Source: Vibrio sp. Isolate34 | GTDB lineage: Bacteria > Pseudomonadota > Gammaproteobacteria > Enterobacterales > Vibrionaceae | DNA: 64,000 nucleotides | NCBI RefSeq assembly: GCF_022397915.1 | Contig: NZ_JAKEUO010000005.1 | Span: forward strand, 54,492-118,491 | Direction of reading: 5' to 3' | Shown: positions 25,709 to 33,729 of the stretch, piece by piece | Layout: every line of letters starts with the position of its first letter | How positions within the stretch are numbered: position 1 is the first letter of the stretch | The notes under the pieces: generated by a model | Told to the model about the DNA's origin: nothing | The model's input: only the letters and a program-made list of their open reading frames with translations | Databases searched by the model: none | Made by a program: the position numbers and the translations under genes

Positions 25709-26947
25709 TTAAGCGGCCTGAGATTTCAGAACTTTTTTGTTCAATAGAGGATTAAGCACGAGGTAACTGATTGCACCACCTAACACTGCGTTCAAAGGAA
25801 CAACGCCAGGAAGGAAGTGACCAGCGGCTACGCCTGTTGCTACCGCGATAATGCCAGCCCAATTAACGGTTTGGAACTCTGCATTTGCAAAATCTTTGTA
25901 ACGTTTACGGTTTGCGAAGAAGTCAGCGATGATTACGCCACCGATTGGTGGAATCGCCAACGATAGGAAGGTTAACCAACCTACGAAGTTGTTGTACAAC
26001 CAAAGCGCGAAAATCGTACCGATGATGCCGTTAATGATAGACATTGTAGTGCTTGAGCGACCAGTGATGTTAGATAAACCAAGGCCAGATGCATAAAGTG
26101 CGTTTTCATTGGTTGTCCAGATGTTCAAGCCAAGCACGATGATGGCTGGAAGCAGCAGCCCTTGTGCGATCATCACATCTGAAATGTCTGATTGGCCTGT
26201 CGCTGCTGCACCGGCTGCGCCGAAGATAAACATCAGCGAGTTACCGATGAAGAATGCAACCATTGTGATTAATACTGCGCTCGCTGGCTTTTTACCAAAG
26301 CGAACAAAATCGGCCGTTAGCGTACCCGCACTAACAAATGAACCTACAACCATTGCTAAGGCCATTGAGAAATCCATTGGAGTTTCTGGCTTAATAAGTT
26401 GTAGCTGTTCTAGTCCGCCAACGCTGTCTACCGCAGTCAACACTGAGTAACCACCTAGAATCGCAATCGCTGGAACAGCAATCGCTGAAAGCACCATTAG
26501 TGCTTTAATACCGAAGTACACCGTACCTGTCATCAAAAGACCTGACACAATAATCAAGGTGTTGGTATCAATGCCCGTCGCTTTCTGTACCGGAATTGCG
26601 AACATCGCTACACCTACGCCAAACCAACCGACTTGTGTACCACCAAGTAGAGCAGAAGGAAGCCATGAGCCTTTTGTACCGAAAGAGAAACGCGCTAGGA
26701 GGTGGGTAGAGAGGCCAGTAGATGAGCCGATGTAGCCAAGAAAAGAAGTGTAAATACCAAGAATTAGGTTACCGATGAGAACGGCGAGGAAGAAATCGTT
26801 GAATGAGAGGCCTGTCCCGAGTGAACCACCTGTCCACATACTTGCAGAGAAGAAAGTGAGTCCAAGCATTACCATGGTGAGTGAAGCGACTCCTTTCCTA
26901 GCCGCTGTAGGAACCGGCCCTAGACTGTAGTTATTATCAGCAGCCAT
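25709..26947 (-). CDS. codB: Cytosine permease
   Basis: 412 residues, the NCS1 family, with about 12 membrane segments. It imports cytosine across the inner membrane. NCS1 features such as ASMWTGGSLGTGLSF near the N-terminus, QVGWFGVGVAMFA and the late IPPIGGVIIADFF are in place. Length agrees with E. coli CodB (419). Shine-Dalgarno GGAGGT stands 6 nt before the ATG. It is the first gene of codBA. The upstream region has candidate PurR-type and CRP sites. Confidence 0.92.
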   Translation of the reverse strand: MAADNNYSLGPVPTAARKGVASLTMVMLGLTFFSASMWTGGSLGTGLSFNDFFLAVLIGNLILGIYTSFLGYIGSSTGLSTHLLARFSFGTKGSWLPSALLGGTQVGWFGVGVAMFAIPVQKATGIDTNTLIIVSGLLMTGTVYFGIKALMVLSAIAVPAIAILGGYSVLTAVDSVGGLEQLQLIKPETPMDFSMALAMVVGSFVSAGTLTADFVRFGKKPASAVLITMVAFFIGNSLMFIFGAAGAAATGQSDISDVMIAQGLLLPAIIVLGLNIWTTNENALYASGLGLSNITGRSSTTMSIINGIIGTIFALWLYNNFVGWLTFLSLAIPPIGGVIIADFFANRKRYKDFANAEFQTVNWAGIIAVATGVAAGHFLPGVVPLNAVLGGAISYLVLNPLLNKKVLKSQAA

Positions 26948-27016
26948 TTTTTACCTCCGCAAATGATCAAAATTAAAATTAACGGTCGCCGTATTGCAGG
27001 CAAACGTGCGCATTAT

Positions 27017-27032
27017 GGTGATATAAATCACA
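27017..27032. promoter_or_regulatory. Candidate CRP site upstream of codBA
   Basis: GGTGA-TATAAA-TCACA matches TGTGA-N6-TCACA with one mismatch. It lies 70-85 bp upstream of the codB start. Confidence 0.45.
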
Positions 27033-27138
27033 TAGTCAATGCTAATTTTGTCAATAAAGGCGCCTGAGAATCAATTATCACCTTAAATCTCTTGTAAAAC
27101 ATAAGGTTATTTTCTTCATTTATTTGATGAAAATAAAT

Positions 27139-27154
27139 AGAAAACGTTTTCTAT
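27139..27154. promoter_or_regulatory. LacI-family operator, candidate PurR box, upstream of codBA
   Basis: TAGAAAACGTTTTCTA is a perfect 16-bp palindrome with the central CG of LacI/GalR-family operators. In E. coli codBA is repressed by PurR through a related box, so PurR is the likely ligand. The distance to the start (about 190 bp) is large for simple repression. Confidence 0.5.
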
Positions 27155-27258
27155 AGCGTATTGAATATCTACTATCGATAGTTGGCTATGAATGTTGATT
27201 ATTATACGATTGAATGGGTGTCTGTATCGAGAGAGGGGCGGTTAGCCAAACGACAGGC

Positions 27259-27370
27259 AAAAAAATAGCCAATCGCAATAACCGCAATTGGCTTATATAT
27301 TTTGTGAACAAGAATAAGGTTCACTAACAACGTCAGTTGGCTAGGTGACCCTCGGCTTAAGAAGGGTCGA
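27259..27370 (-). ncRNA. qrr: Qrr quorum-regulatory small RNA (copy B)
   Basis: About 112 nt on the minus strand. From GACCC through GAACCTT it shares 53 consecutive bases with copy A, including the target-pairing core CTAGCCAACTGACG. The 5' stem pairs GACCC with GGGTC. The terminator is AGCCAAT...ATTGGCT followed by a run of T. The sigma-54 promoter and two LuxO sites lie just upstream. The region after the core differs from copy A, so this is a distinct Qrr, not a recent duplicate. It is transcribed toward codBA and converges with copy A across 7.5 kb. Confidence 0.95.
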
Positions 27371-27379
27371 TATATACAT

Positions 27380-27396
27380 TGCAGGTAACGTGCCAA
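27380..27396 (-). promoter_or_regulatory. Sigma-54 promoter of qrr B
   Basis: On the minus strand TTGGCACG-TTAC-CTGCA with GG and GC 12 bp apart, placing the start at about 27370. Confidence 0.9.
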
Positions 27397-27478
27397 CTTT
27401 AAAAACCTCGAATATAGGCTGTTTAATAGCAATTTGGTGCGTATTTGGGCGTTTTATTCGCGTTTTAGAATTACCCTG

Positions 27479-27504
27479 TCGCATTGTGCAATTGCGATTT
27501 GCAA
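27479..27504. promoter_or_regulatory. Two LuxO binding sites for qrr B
   Basis: Read on the minus strand, TTGCA-AAT-CGCAA (27492-27504) and TTGCA-CAA-TGCGA (27479-27491) are adjacent, each with one mismatch to TTGCA-N3-TGCAA. They lie about 85-110 bp upstream of the sigma-54 promoter. Confidence 0.75.
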
Positions 27505-27551
27505 TTTAATGCTACTGTAGGGTGATCTAGGTTGTGGTGATCTATTGTCGC

Positions 27552-27616
27552 GATGAGATGAGATGAGATGAGATGAGATGAGATGAGATGAGATGAGATG
27601 AGATAAGAAGAGATGA
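27552..27616. repeat. Pentanucleotide GATGA microsatellite
   Basis: Ten perfect GATGA copies occupy 27552-27601, followed by three degenerate copies (GATAA GAAGA GATGA). It lies about 50 bp beyond the LuxO sites of qrr B and is not inside a credible gene. Such tracts change length by slippage. Confidence 0.9.
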
Positions 27617-27726
27617 AAGGTGAGCACAGCGCGTTTCTGAGTTGTTTGTCTTCTATGGACTCTTCTACGCCTAAAAACATGGAATTGTAAGTAACTAAGT
27701 AACTAAGCAGCTAAGCAACCGAGCAA

Positions 27727-27761
27727 AAAAGCCCGTGCGATCTGAGCTCGCACGGGCTTTG
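27727..27761. terminator. Intrinsic terminator of the HlyD-type gene
   Basis: Stem AAAGCCCGTGCGA / TCGCACGGGCTTT (13 bp) with a 7-nt loop; A-rich on the left, so the minus-strand transcript ends in a T-run. The 35 bp to its left hold imperfect short repeats of the AACTAAGT / AGCTAAGC type. Confidence 0.85.
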
Positions 27762-27779
27762 CTTTGTCTATCAGGCGTA

Positions 27780-29003
27780 TTAGATAGAGTAGAAGAAGTA
27801 CAGCTGAGACTTCATTCGAATGATGATCCCGCGTATTACATCTAGAAACGCCATAAAGCTAATCGGCTTCTCACCACTTACCCATGCTAAACCGACAGAG
27901 CCGACAGGAATATCGTAACCTTCTGCTTCATCGATCTTTAAACGCACAAAGTGGTGCTTGTTCTGAAGGTTTCGACCTGTGGTGACACGCACCTGTTCAT
28001 CGATACCGAGCAAGCTCGCCTGTGCTTCACCCGTCGCCTCAACAATGCCTTCTACGGTTGCCGAGAATATCTTGCCAGGGTAAACCGCCGTCGCAAACTC
28101 TGCAGGTTGACCAACTTTGATATTACGAATCGCTTGGTGGTTAACTCGCATCAACACGTACTTTTCTTCGGTGTACATTTGAATACGAGGCATCATTGAA
28201 ACACGCTGACCTTCACGAAGAATAAAGTTAGTCACAAAGCCATCCGTCGGAGCGGTGACCTTGGTGCTGTTCAGGTCCCATTGTGCTTGAGCCAATGTTG
28301 CTTTCGCTGAATCCACCTCTGTTTGCTTTTTACTAACGTTAGTTTCGGCTTTGTGAATGTCGAGCTTCGCGTTTTCTGCATCGACCTCTTTCTTGCTCAG
28401 TTGAGATTCTAACGTCGTCACATTATGAGTCGCTAGTTCCACCTTCGCCGTTTGTTGGTCGATGTCAGTTTCAGTAATCGTGTGCTGTACGACGCTGTTT
28501 TGCTTCTGGTAACGATCAAGCGTTTTCGATTGCAGTACTAAGTCTGTTTTCGCTGACTCAATTTGTGCTATTGAAGCTTTGATGTCTTCTAGCGCTGAGC
28601 GATAGCTGACTTTAGCAATGCTGACTTCTTGGCGAGCCGTGTCTAAAGCGACCTCGGCAGACTCAAGCTGAACACTTGCTTTATCTCTTGCAATCACATA
28701 TTTGGTGTCGTCAATCTCATAAATCAGTTGTCCTTCTGTCACATCCTGGTTTGGATGGATATGGACTTTCGTTGTTTTGCCCGACACATTGGTTGAATCT
28801 GGGCGCAACTGAATGTGCGGAGACTGAACAACCGAACCGCCCGATAAATCCATTGGAGTAAAGTTGAGTAGGCCGACCCATACAAACAATAACCAAGATG
28901 TACCACCTAGGTAAGCAAATGCTTTGGTGCCTTTATTCCAAGGCATACCAACCAGTCTAAGTAAATAGATGAACAGTGCCCAAATTGCTAAGCCTTCTAA
29001 CAT
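27780..29003 (-). CDS. yiaV: HlyD-family inner-membrane adaptor, YiaV-like
   Basis: 407 residues. Two N-terminal membrane segments (about 4-20 and 30-48) precede a HlyD/EmrA-like periplasmic region: a lipoyl motif PHIQLRPDSTNVSGKTTKVH, a long helical hairpin (about residues 100-240, rich in Ala, Glu, Lys, Thr), and LNSTKVTAPTDGFVTNF. No transporter permease accompanies it. The pairing with a DUF3302 protein matches the E. coli yiaW-yiaV operon, whose role is unknown. The start overlaps the DUF3302 gene by 7 nt. Confidence 0.75.
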   Translation of the reverse strand: MLEGLAIWALFIYLLRLVGMPWNKGTKAFAYLGGTSWLLFVWVGLLNFTPMDLSGGSVVQSPHIQLRPDSTNVSGKTTKVHIHPNQDVTEGQLIYEIDDTKYVIARDKASVQLESAEVALDTARQEVSIAKVSYRSALEDIKASIAQIESAKTDLVLQSKTLDRYQKQNSVVQHTITETDIDQQTAKVELATHNVTTLESQLSKKEVDAENAKLDIHKAETNVSKKQTEVDSAKATLAQAQWDLNSTKVTAPTDGFVTNFILREGQRVSMMPRIQMYTEEKYVLMRVNHQAIRNIKVGQPAEFATAVYPGKIFSATVEGIVEATGEAQASLLGIDEQVRVTTGRNLQNKHHFVRLKIDEAEGYDIPVGSVGLAWVSGEKPISFMAFLDVIRGIIIRMKSQLYFFYSI

Positions 29004-29347
29004 GCTTGGTGCTCCTCATCTTGCTTGTCGGTCGTTGCCTGTTCCTTAGGTGCTGCGGGAGATTTCCATGTATCTCTTAGGTTGATGATGGCTTTTTCCA
29101 TATCAACAAATGCCAAAATTACCGCGAGTACCCATACCCAATGCCATACAAAACCAATCCATGTTAATGCGGTAATCAAACCGAGCTGATGATGATCTTT
29201 ACTGTGAGCTTTATTGATTGGTAATTCATGCACACGCCAGAACCCGTAACATGCTGCCGCGATAGTTGCGACCAACACTACGCCAGCCACTACGTGTAGT
29301 GCAGTATCTGCGCCTGTTCCGACAAATGGGACACTAACTAAACTCAT
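28997..29347 (-). CDS. yiaW: DUF3302 inner-membrane protein, YiaW-like
   Basis: 116 residues with two strong membrane segments (about 17-37 and 52-80) and a charged cytosolic tail rich in Glu, Lys and Gln. The WIGFVWHWVWVLAVILAFVDME stretch and its position before a HlyD-type gene identify the DUF3302/YiaW family. First gene of a two-gene operon; divergent from an AraC-type regulator, which may control it. The function of the family is not known. Confidence 0.75.
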   Translation of the reverse strand: MSLVSVPFVGTGADTALHVVAGVVLVATIAAACYGFWRVHELPINKAHSKDHHQLGLITALTWIGFVWHWVWVLAVILAFVDMEKAIINLRDTWKSPAAPKEQATTDKQDEEHQAC

Positions 29348-29480
29348 TGATAAACCCTAGGTTAAAGTGAGCGCCGAGTGTGATTGGTATCAGATATATA
29401 GGTTGCAAATTTACTAATTACTTTAATAATTGGCTTTATATGATTTGATCTGTAATTTAATTTTCGAGGCTTAGTAGCAA

Positions 29481-30488
29481 ATGAATAATTGTAACTTCCT
29501 AAGATCATTAGGAATTTTAGGTGTATATCAGTATGCGGCGGCTAATCGTGACTTAGATATGGACTCTTTGGGTATTCCAAAGTCAGTATTTGCTAACGCG
29601 ATGAACCTGATTCCAGTGAATGAAGTGGACCAATGGTATGGCTTACTCGAGCAGAAAACCCGCGATCCCGACATTATTTTGAAGCTGGCCGATAGGGTAG
29701 ATATTGAGAAGTTAGGGCCACTGGCTAACTGGTTTTTCTCTGGTCATGACCTTGCTTCAGCGATTCGTCGAGTCAATATAGGGCTGCACTGTTTACAGTC
29801 GGGGGCTTTCTTATATGGCGCGCAAGTTGGGACACTCATTAAATGGTGTTATGACAACCCTGAGTATTCTGAGGTTGGTAAAGTGCACGACTCAGTGCGT
29901 ATCGCGATTTTTATGATGAAGATCCTAAGGCGTTATTTAGGGCCTGATTTCAAACCTGCTGCGGTTTCGATTGCAGGGTATCGTGAGAATACTGAGCTTT
30001 ATCACGAGTACTTTGGGTGCAATATCCAATGGGGGCAACCACGCACAGAGGTTTGGATTCCGAGCAAACTAAGGCTATCCATTAATCAGTCTCCGGCGGC
30101 AGGTAAAATGAGCTTGGCGATGAATTTCCACGATTTAGACAATTATCTCAACATGCCAGATGCAGGTGATGAACATAAGGTGACCTATGAGATGATCAAT
30201 TACAGTCGTCACTTTGGTTTACCAACCCTTCACAAGGTTTCCAGTTTATTAGGACTCTCTGAGCAGCAGTTTCAACGCCGTTTGCATAAGTTAGGCGTCA
30301 ACTTTTCCACCATCATGGGTTATGCACTGAGCAATGTCGCCGTGGAACTGTTGAGCTATAAACTCCCGGTCGAAGAGGTTGCGAAACGTTTAGGCTACAC
30401 CAATGTGGCAAGCTTTAATCGAATGTTTAAAAAGCACCGTGGCTTAACACCGAAGCAATATGTTGAGCGATTTTGGACGGATTTATAG
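29481..30488 (+). CDS. AraC-family transcriptional regulator
   Basis: 335 residues. The N-terminal two-thirds are of the arabinose-binding-like type seen in OruR/ArgR-like AraC proteins (for example LKLADRVDIEKLGPLANWFFSG). The C-terminal double helix-turn-helix spans about residues 235-330 with LPTLHKVSSLLGLSEQQFQRRL and the AraC signature VEEVAKRLGYTNVASFNRMFKKH followed by GLTPKQYVE. It is divergent from the yiaW-yiaV pair with a 133-bp gap, suggesting it regulates them; the effector is unknown. Confidence 0.88.
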   Translation: MNNCNFLRSLGILGVYQYAAANRDLDMDSLGIPKSVFANAMNLIPVNEVDQWYGLLEQKTRDPDIILKLADRVDIEKLGPLANWFFSGHDLASAIRRVNIGLHCLQSGAFLYGAQVGTLIKWCYDNPEYSEVGKVHDSVRIAIFMMKILRRYLGPDFKPAAVSIAGYRENTELYHEYFGCNIQWGQPRTEVWIPSKLRLSINQSPAAGKMSLAMNFHDLDNYLNMPDAGDEHKVTYEMINYSRHFGLPTLHKVSSLLGLSEQQFQRRLHKLGVNFSTIMGYALSNVAVELLSYKLPVEEVAKRLGYTNVASFNRMFKKHRGLTPKQYVERFWTDL

Positions 30489-30498
30489 GTCACGTTTT

Positions 30499-31440
30499 TT
30501 ACGCCAAGCTTCGTTTTTGCAATAAGCCCGATAAGTAAACCACAGCCCAAGTGCTTAGAATGAAAGGTGCAGTTAACGGCAGCAGTGCTAAAGTGTGAAA
30601 TCCTAAGGTAATAAGGCAACTCGAGAGGATACCTAAGATGACGAGTGGCCAAGATATTCTTGGGTAAAGCACCAGAGCCAGGGTTGCAAGAATCGCGTTG
30701 TAACCATAAAGACCTTGCTTGATCAGTTCGTTGTCAGCGCCAATCAGAGAGCTGAATAGGGTACTGATCAACACCGCAAGCAGTGCCCAAACAGCGTGCT
30801 TTATGCTGTTCAATGCGATTGCGACCAAGATAACCAATCCGGAAAATTCGTTATTGATAAAGCTGACTTGGCTGATGCCTTTTAGCATGGTCACCACAAA
30901 CGCTGGTAAGTAGGTATCCATAGCTGTGCCGATATCAATGAGTGGCATTAACGCTATGCTGGATGTTGAAAATGCCGAAAGTTCAAAGGTTGATTGGACA
31001 ACATAAATTCCCCACGAAGTAACAACAAAGGCGCTGGTGTAACCGCGGTATTTCTTAAAACTGAATACTATTTTTGCGATTGGTACGGTGAGTAGGGCAC
31101 CGAAGACCGTCGCAACAGCCAGTATTGGGGTGACTCCAAAGAAGTTACCAATGAACAAACCGATCAGTGCGCCATTTAACGCATACATACCACTATTAAG
31201 ATCATTAGTTGTTTTGCTGCTGTTAATGCTGCTATGGGTATAGCGAGCTAATGTGAAGCTGCAACTGGCACCAAGTAAAGTAAGACAAGCCAGTGGAATG
31301 GATTCAATAGAGATAGCTAACAATAACAGAAGGGATGTTACGACAGATGGTGTGAAATAGACTTGCCCAATACCATTGAGCAAGCCTTGAAGTGGAAGCA
31401 TGTCCTTATTCGTGTTCATCATCTGGCGACAGAATTTCAT
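30499..31440 (-). CDS. Urea transporter (UT family)
   Basis: 313 residues from ATG 31440; the frame continues to a TTG at 31518 that overlaps the preceding gene and has no ribosome-binding site. Hydrophobic throughout, with two homologous halves: LLNGIGQVYFTPSVVTSLLLL with NSGMYALNGALIGLFIG, and MLKGISQVSFINNEFSGLVIL with IKQGLYGYNAILATLAL. These paired motifs are the urea-channel repeats that form the Phe-lined pore. It should conduct urea across the inner membrane. No urease is in the window. Convergent with the AraC gene. Confidence 0.85.
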   Translation of the reverse strand: MKFCRQMMNTNKDMLPLQGLLNGIGQVYFTPSVVTSLLLLLAISIESIPLACLTLLGASCSFTLARYTHSSINSSKTTNDLNSGMYALNGALIGLFIGNFFGVTPILAVATVFGALLTVPIAKIVFSFKKYRGYTSAFVVTSWGIYVVQSTFELSAFSTSSIALMPLIDIGTAMDTYLPAFVVTMLKGISQVSFINNEFSGLVILVAIALNSIKHAVWALLAVLISTLFSSLIGADNELIKQGLYGYNAILATLALVLYPRISWPLVILGILSSCLITLGFHTLALLPLTAPFILSTWAVVYLSGLLQKRSLA

Positions 31441-31502
31441 TATGTTAAATTTTTGATACGCCAGATTGTATACAACTATTCTTGGTTGACCATCTTCGTG
31501 TG

Positions 31503-32162
31503 TTAATTCTGATACCAACGTTCACCATAGGCTTGTTGGTAATCTGGCTTTTCAATGAGCCCTTCCTGTTCTGGTACGGTTTCTAGTGGCCCAACAACGG
31601 TTCGGTAAGGCAATACACCTGCCCAAACGGGAATGTCCATATCAGCTTTGTCATCATTCACACCATGCTTACCAATTTTTACCGATGCTTCGGTTAACGG
31701 AATCGCCAGTAGCTCAGTAGCGGTGAGTTCTTTTTCGTTACTCAGCCTAACCTCATCGGTTCTTCCCGGTGCTATCTGCTCAATGAAGATGTTCAATAAG
31801 CGAGCCTTTTCTTGGTTGTTATCGATGACTGAAAATGACCCCAATACCACTGCAGAACGATAATGCGCACTGTGATGAAATGCCGAACGAGCCAACACCC
31901 AACCATCGAACAGAGTGAACGTTAAACAGGTTGGTTCTCCTCTCTTTAATCCCTTCAGCAAGCGACTGTTTTTGGCGCCATGAATATAGACCATGTCATC
32001 CACTCTCCACGCGAGCATCGGGATAACCATCGGGCTGTGTTCTCCTTGCAATGCAATGTGTGCGATTAAGCTTTCATCAATAATCTGATGCAGTTTCTCT
32101 TGTTCAAATACGGCTTTGTGAGCCCCTTTCTTAATCGTTGTTCTTTTCGTGTTAGATAACAT
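31503..32162 (-). CDS. Pyridoxamine-5'-phosphate-oxidase-like flavin-binding protein
   Basis: 219 residues with the split-barrel flavin fold of NimA-like PPOX proteins: SLIAHIALQGEHSPMVIPMLAWRVDDMVYIHGA at the start and the later HHSAHYRSAVVLGSFSVI strand pair. It is cytosolic. Such genes are often divergent from MocR regulators, as here (79-90 bp gap), and may be their target. The substrate is unknown; vitamin B6 or flavin-linked reduction are possibilities. Confidence 0.8.
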   Translation of the reverse strand: MLSNTKRTTIKKGAHKAVFEQEKLHQIIDESLIAHIALQGEHSPMVIPMLAWRVDDMVYIHGAKNSRLLKGLKRGEPTCLTFTLFDGWVLARSAFHHSAHYRSAVVLGSFSVIDNNQEKARLLNIFIEQIAPGRTDEVRLSNEKELTATELLAIPLTEASVKIGKHGVNDDKADMDIPVWAGVLPYRTVVGPLETVPEQEGLIEKPDYQQAYGERWYQN

Positions 32163-32252
32163 AATCGCTCCTTAATCATTGCCTTTTGATTAATGTAGCG
32201 ATTAACTGGTCTACTAAATAGAGCCACTTTAAAACACTACTTGGATCCAGTT

Positions 32253-33713
32253 ATGCAGCCTCTTGATGTCGGTGACCTACAGTTAGATGAACAACACGAC
32301 ACGCGCCAAACCGCCTTGTTTCATGCGATCCGAGAGAAGATTGTTCAAGATTTATGGAGCAAAGGCAGTAAGTTACCCTCAACACGCAAGTTGGCCGTAG
32401 AACTGTCGGTAAGTCGAAATACGGTGATCTATGCGTATGAACAGTTAGTGACGGAAGGCTACATCGAGAGCAGGCAGGGCTCGGGCTTTTACGTGACGGT
32501 TGAACAGCCAGAGCATTTTCTCAGTTTGTCTCAATCGAGCAGCACTCAGGGGGTACATGATGTGAATGCAGAGGTTGATACACCACGTGGCGCAAGAGTG
32601 ACACCCAATGATATCAACCGCAGTTTTGCGCCGGGCATCCCTGATCTGGATGCATTCCCGTTTGCTAAATGGCAGAGACTGCTGCAACGTCATGCTACGC
32701 GGCAGAACATCGCGGGCAACCAAGACGTTCAAGGCAGTTTGGTTTTGAGGGAAGCACTCAGCGGTTACCTCGCAAGCAGTCGTTCGGTTCGTTGTCATGC
32801 TGATCGAATTATTATCACCGCCGGTGCTCAGCAAGCTATTTCGATAGGTTTAATGGCGACGTTAGCGATGGGCGACCAAATCCTTGTTGAAGAGCCGGGT
32901 TATCGGCAGGTGCATAAAATTATCGATCTGTTAAAGCTCGAACTTGATGGTGTACGTGTTCGTGAAAAGGTCGGCCTTGATATTGAAAAAGTGCTCTCCA
33001 GTAATGCCAAGGCTTTGTATGTCACGCCAAGCAATCAATACCCGATGGGCACAACACTCAATACCGAACAACGCCTCAAACTGATTGATTGGGCCAACAA
33101 AAACCAGTCTTGGATTATTGAGGATGACTACGACAGTGAGTTTCAGTTTGCACATCGCCCTTACACCAGTATGCAAGGCTTGGCGGGTAAACTCGGGTTT
33201 GATGACCGGATTATCTATGTCGGTTCACTGAGTAAAGTCATGTTCAACGGCCTGCGCTTAGGCTACTTGGTTGTGCCTGAACACTTGGTTGCGAGATGTC
33301 TCGAGATTAAAGATGCACTAACTGGAGATACCGCCACACATACACAAGAAGCACTGGCTGACTTTGTTCATGAAGGCGACTTATTAAGACATATAAGAAA
33401 GATGCGTCGCTCATACAAACTCAAGTATGAAGCGATGATAGAAGCCATTCAAAGTGAGTTTCACGGTGATCTTGAAGTGATCAGCCAAGCGGCAGGATTG
33501 CATGTGACTGTTAAGTGGTCGAACGGAATATCAGAACAGGAATGGAGTCGAAGAGCTGAACTTGAGAACATCATCATTCGACCGTTTGATTTCTATGAAT
33601 ATAGCTCTAGCGTTGAGCGTGATTGGAGTGGAGCGTTATTGGGCTTTGGGAATATTCGTTTGGCAGAAATAAAGCCGAAGATCAAAGCGATCGCTCGGCT
33701 TTTTTATCAGTGA
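32253..33713 (+). CDS. MocR/GntR-type PLP-dependent transcriptional regulator
   Basis: 486 residues from ATG 32253; the frame opens at a TTG four codons earlier. A GntR winged helix (about 15-85, SKLPSTRKLAVELSVSRNTVIYAYEQL) is joined to a class I aminotransferase-like domain (about 120-485). The PLP lysine is in YVGSLSKVMFNGLRLGYLVVP, with DDYDSEFQF as the Asp motif. MocR proteins sense PLP or amino compounds and control neighbouring genes, here probably the divergent PPOX gene. Its terminator lies inside the end of its own coding sequence. Confidence 0.9.
   Translation: MQPLDVGDLQLDEQHDTRQTALFHAIREKIVQDLWSKGSKLPSTRKLAVELSVSRNTVIYAYEQLVTEGYIESRQGSGFYVTVEQPEHFLSLSQSSSTQGVHDVNAEVDTPRGARVTPNDINRSFAPGIPDLDAFPFAKWQRLLQRHATRQNIAGNQDVQGSLVLREALSGYLASSRSVRCHADRIIITAGAQQAISIGLMATLAMGDQILVEEPGYRQVHKIIDLLKLELDGVRVREKVGLDIEKVLSSNAKALYVTPSNQYPMGTTLNTEQRLKLIDWANKNQSWIIEDDYDSEFQFAHRPYTSMQGLAGKLGFDDRIIYVGSLSKVMFNGLRLGYLVVPEHLVARCLEIKDALTGDTATHTQEALADFVHEGDLLRHIRKMRRSYKLKYEAMIEAIQSEFHGDLEVISQAAGLHVTVKWSNGISEQEWSRRAELENIIIRPFDFYEYSSSVERDWSGALLGFGNIRLAEIKPKIKAIARLFYQ
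33672..33705 (+). terminator. Terminator inside the 3' end of the MocR gene
   Basis: AGCCGA pairs with TCGGCT, with an inner GATC/GATC pairing, followed by TTTTTT. The stem lies in the last 14 codons of the gene, and the T-run ends about 8 nt before the stop codon. Confidence 0.6.
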
Positions 33714-33729
33714 TATTGGTCGATCTCGT

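Noticed and set aside
27202..27432. Minus-strand 76-residue ORF over qrr B
   Set aside because: It covers the Qrr RNA and its promoter, which explain the conservation; no protein evidence.
27552..27616. CRISPR-like array
   Set aside because: The units are 5 bp without spacers; it is a simple microsatellite.
27471..27680. Minus-strand ORF with a run of ISSHL repeats
   Set aside because: It is the translation of the GATGA microsatellite and overlaps the LuxO sites of qrr B; no ribosome-binding site and no homology are visible.
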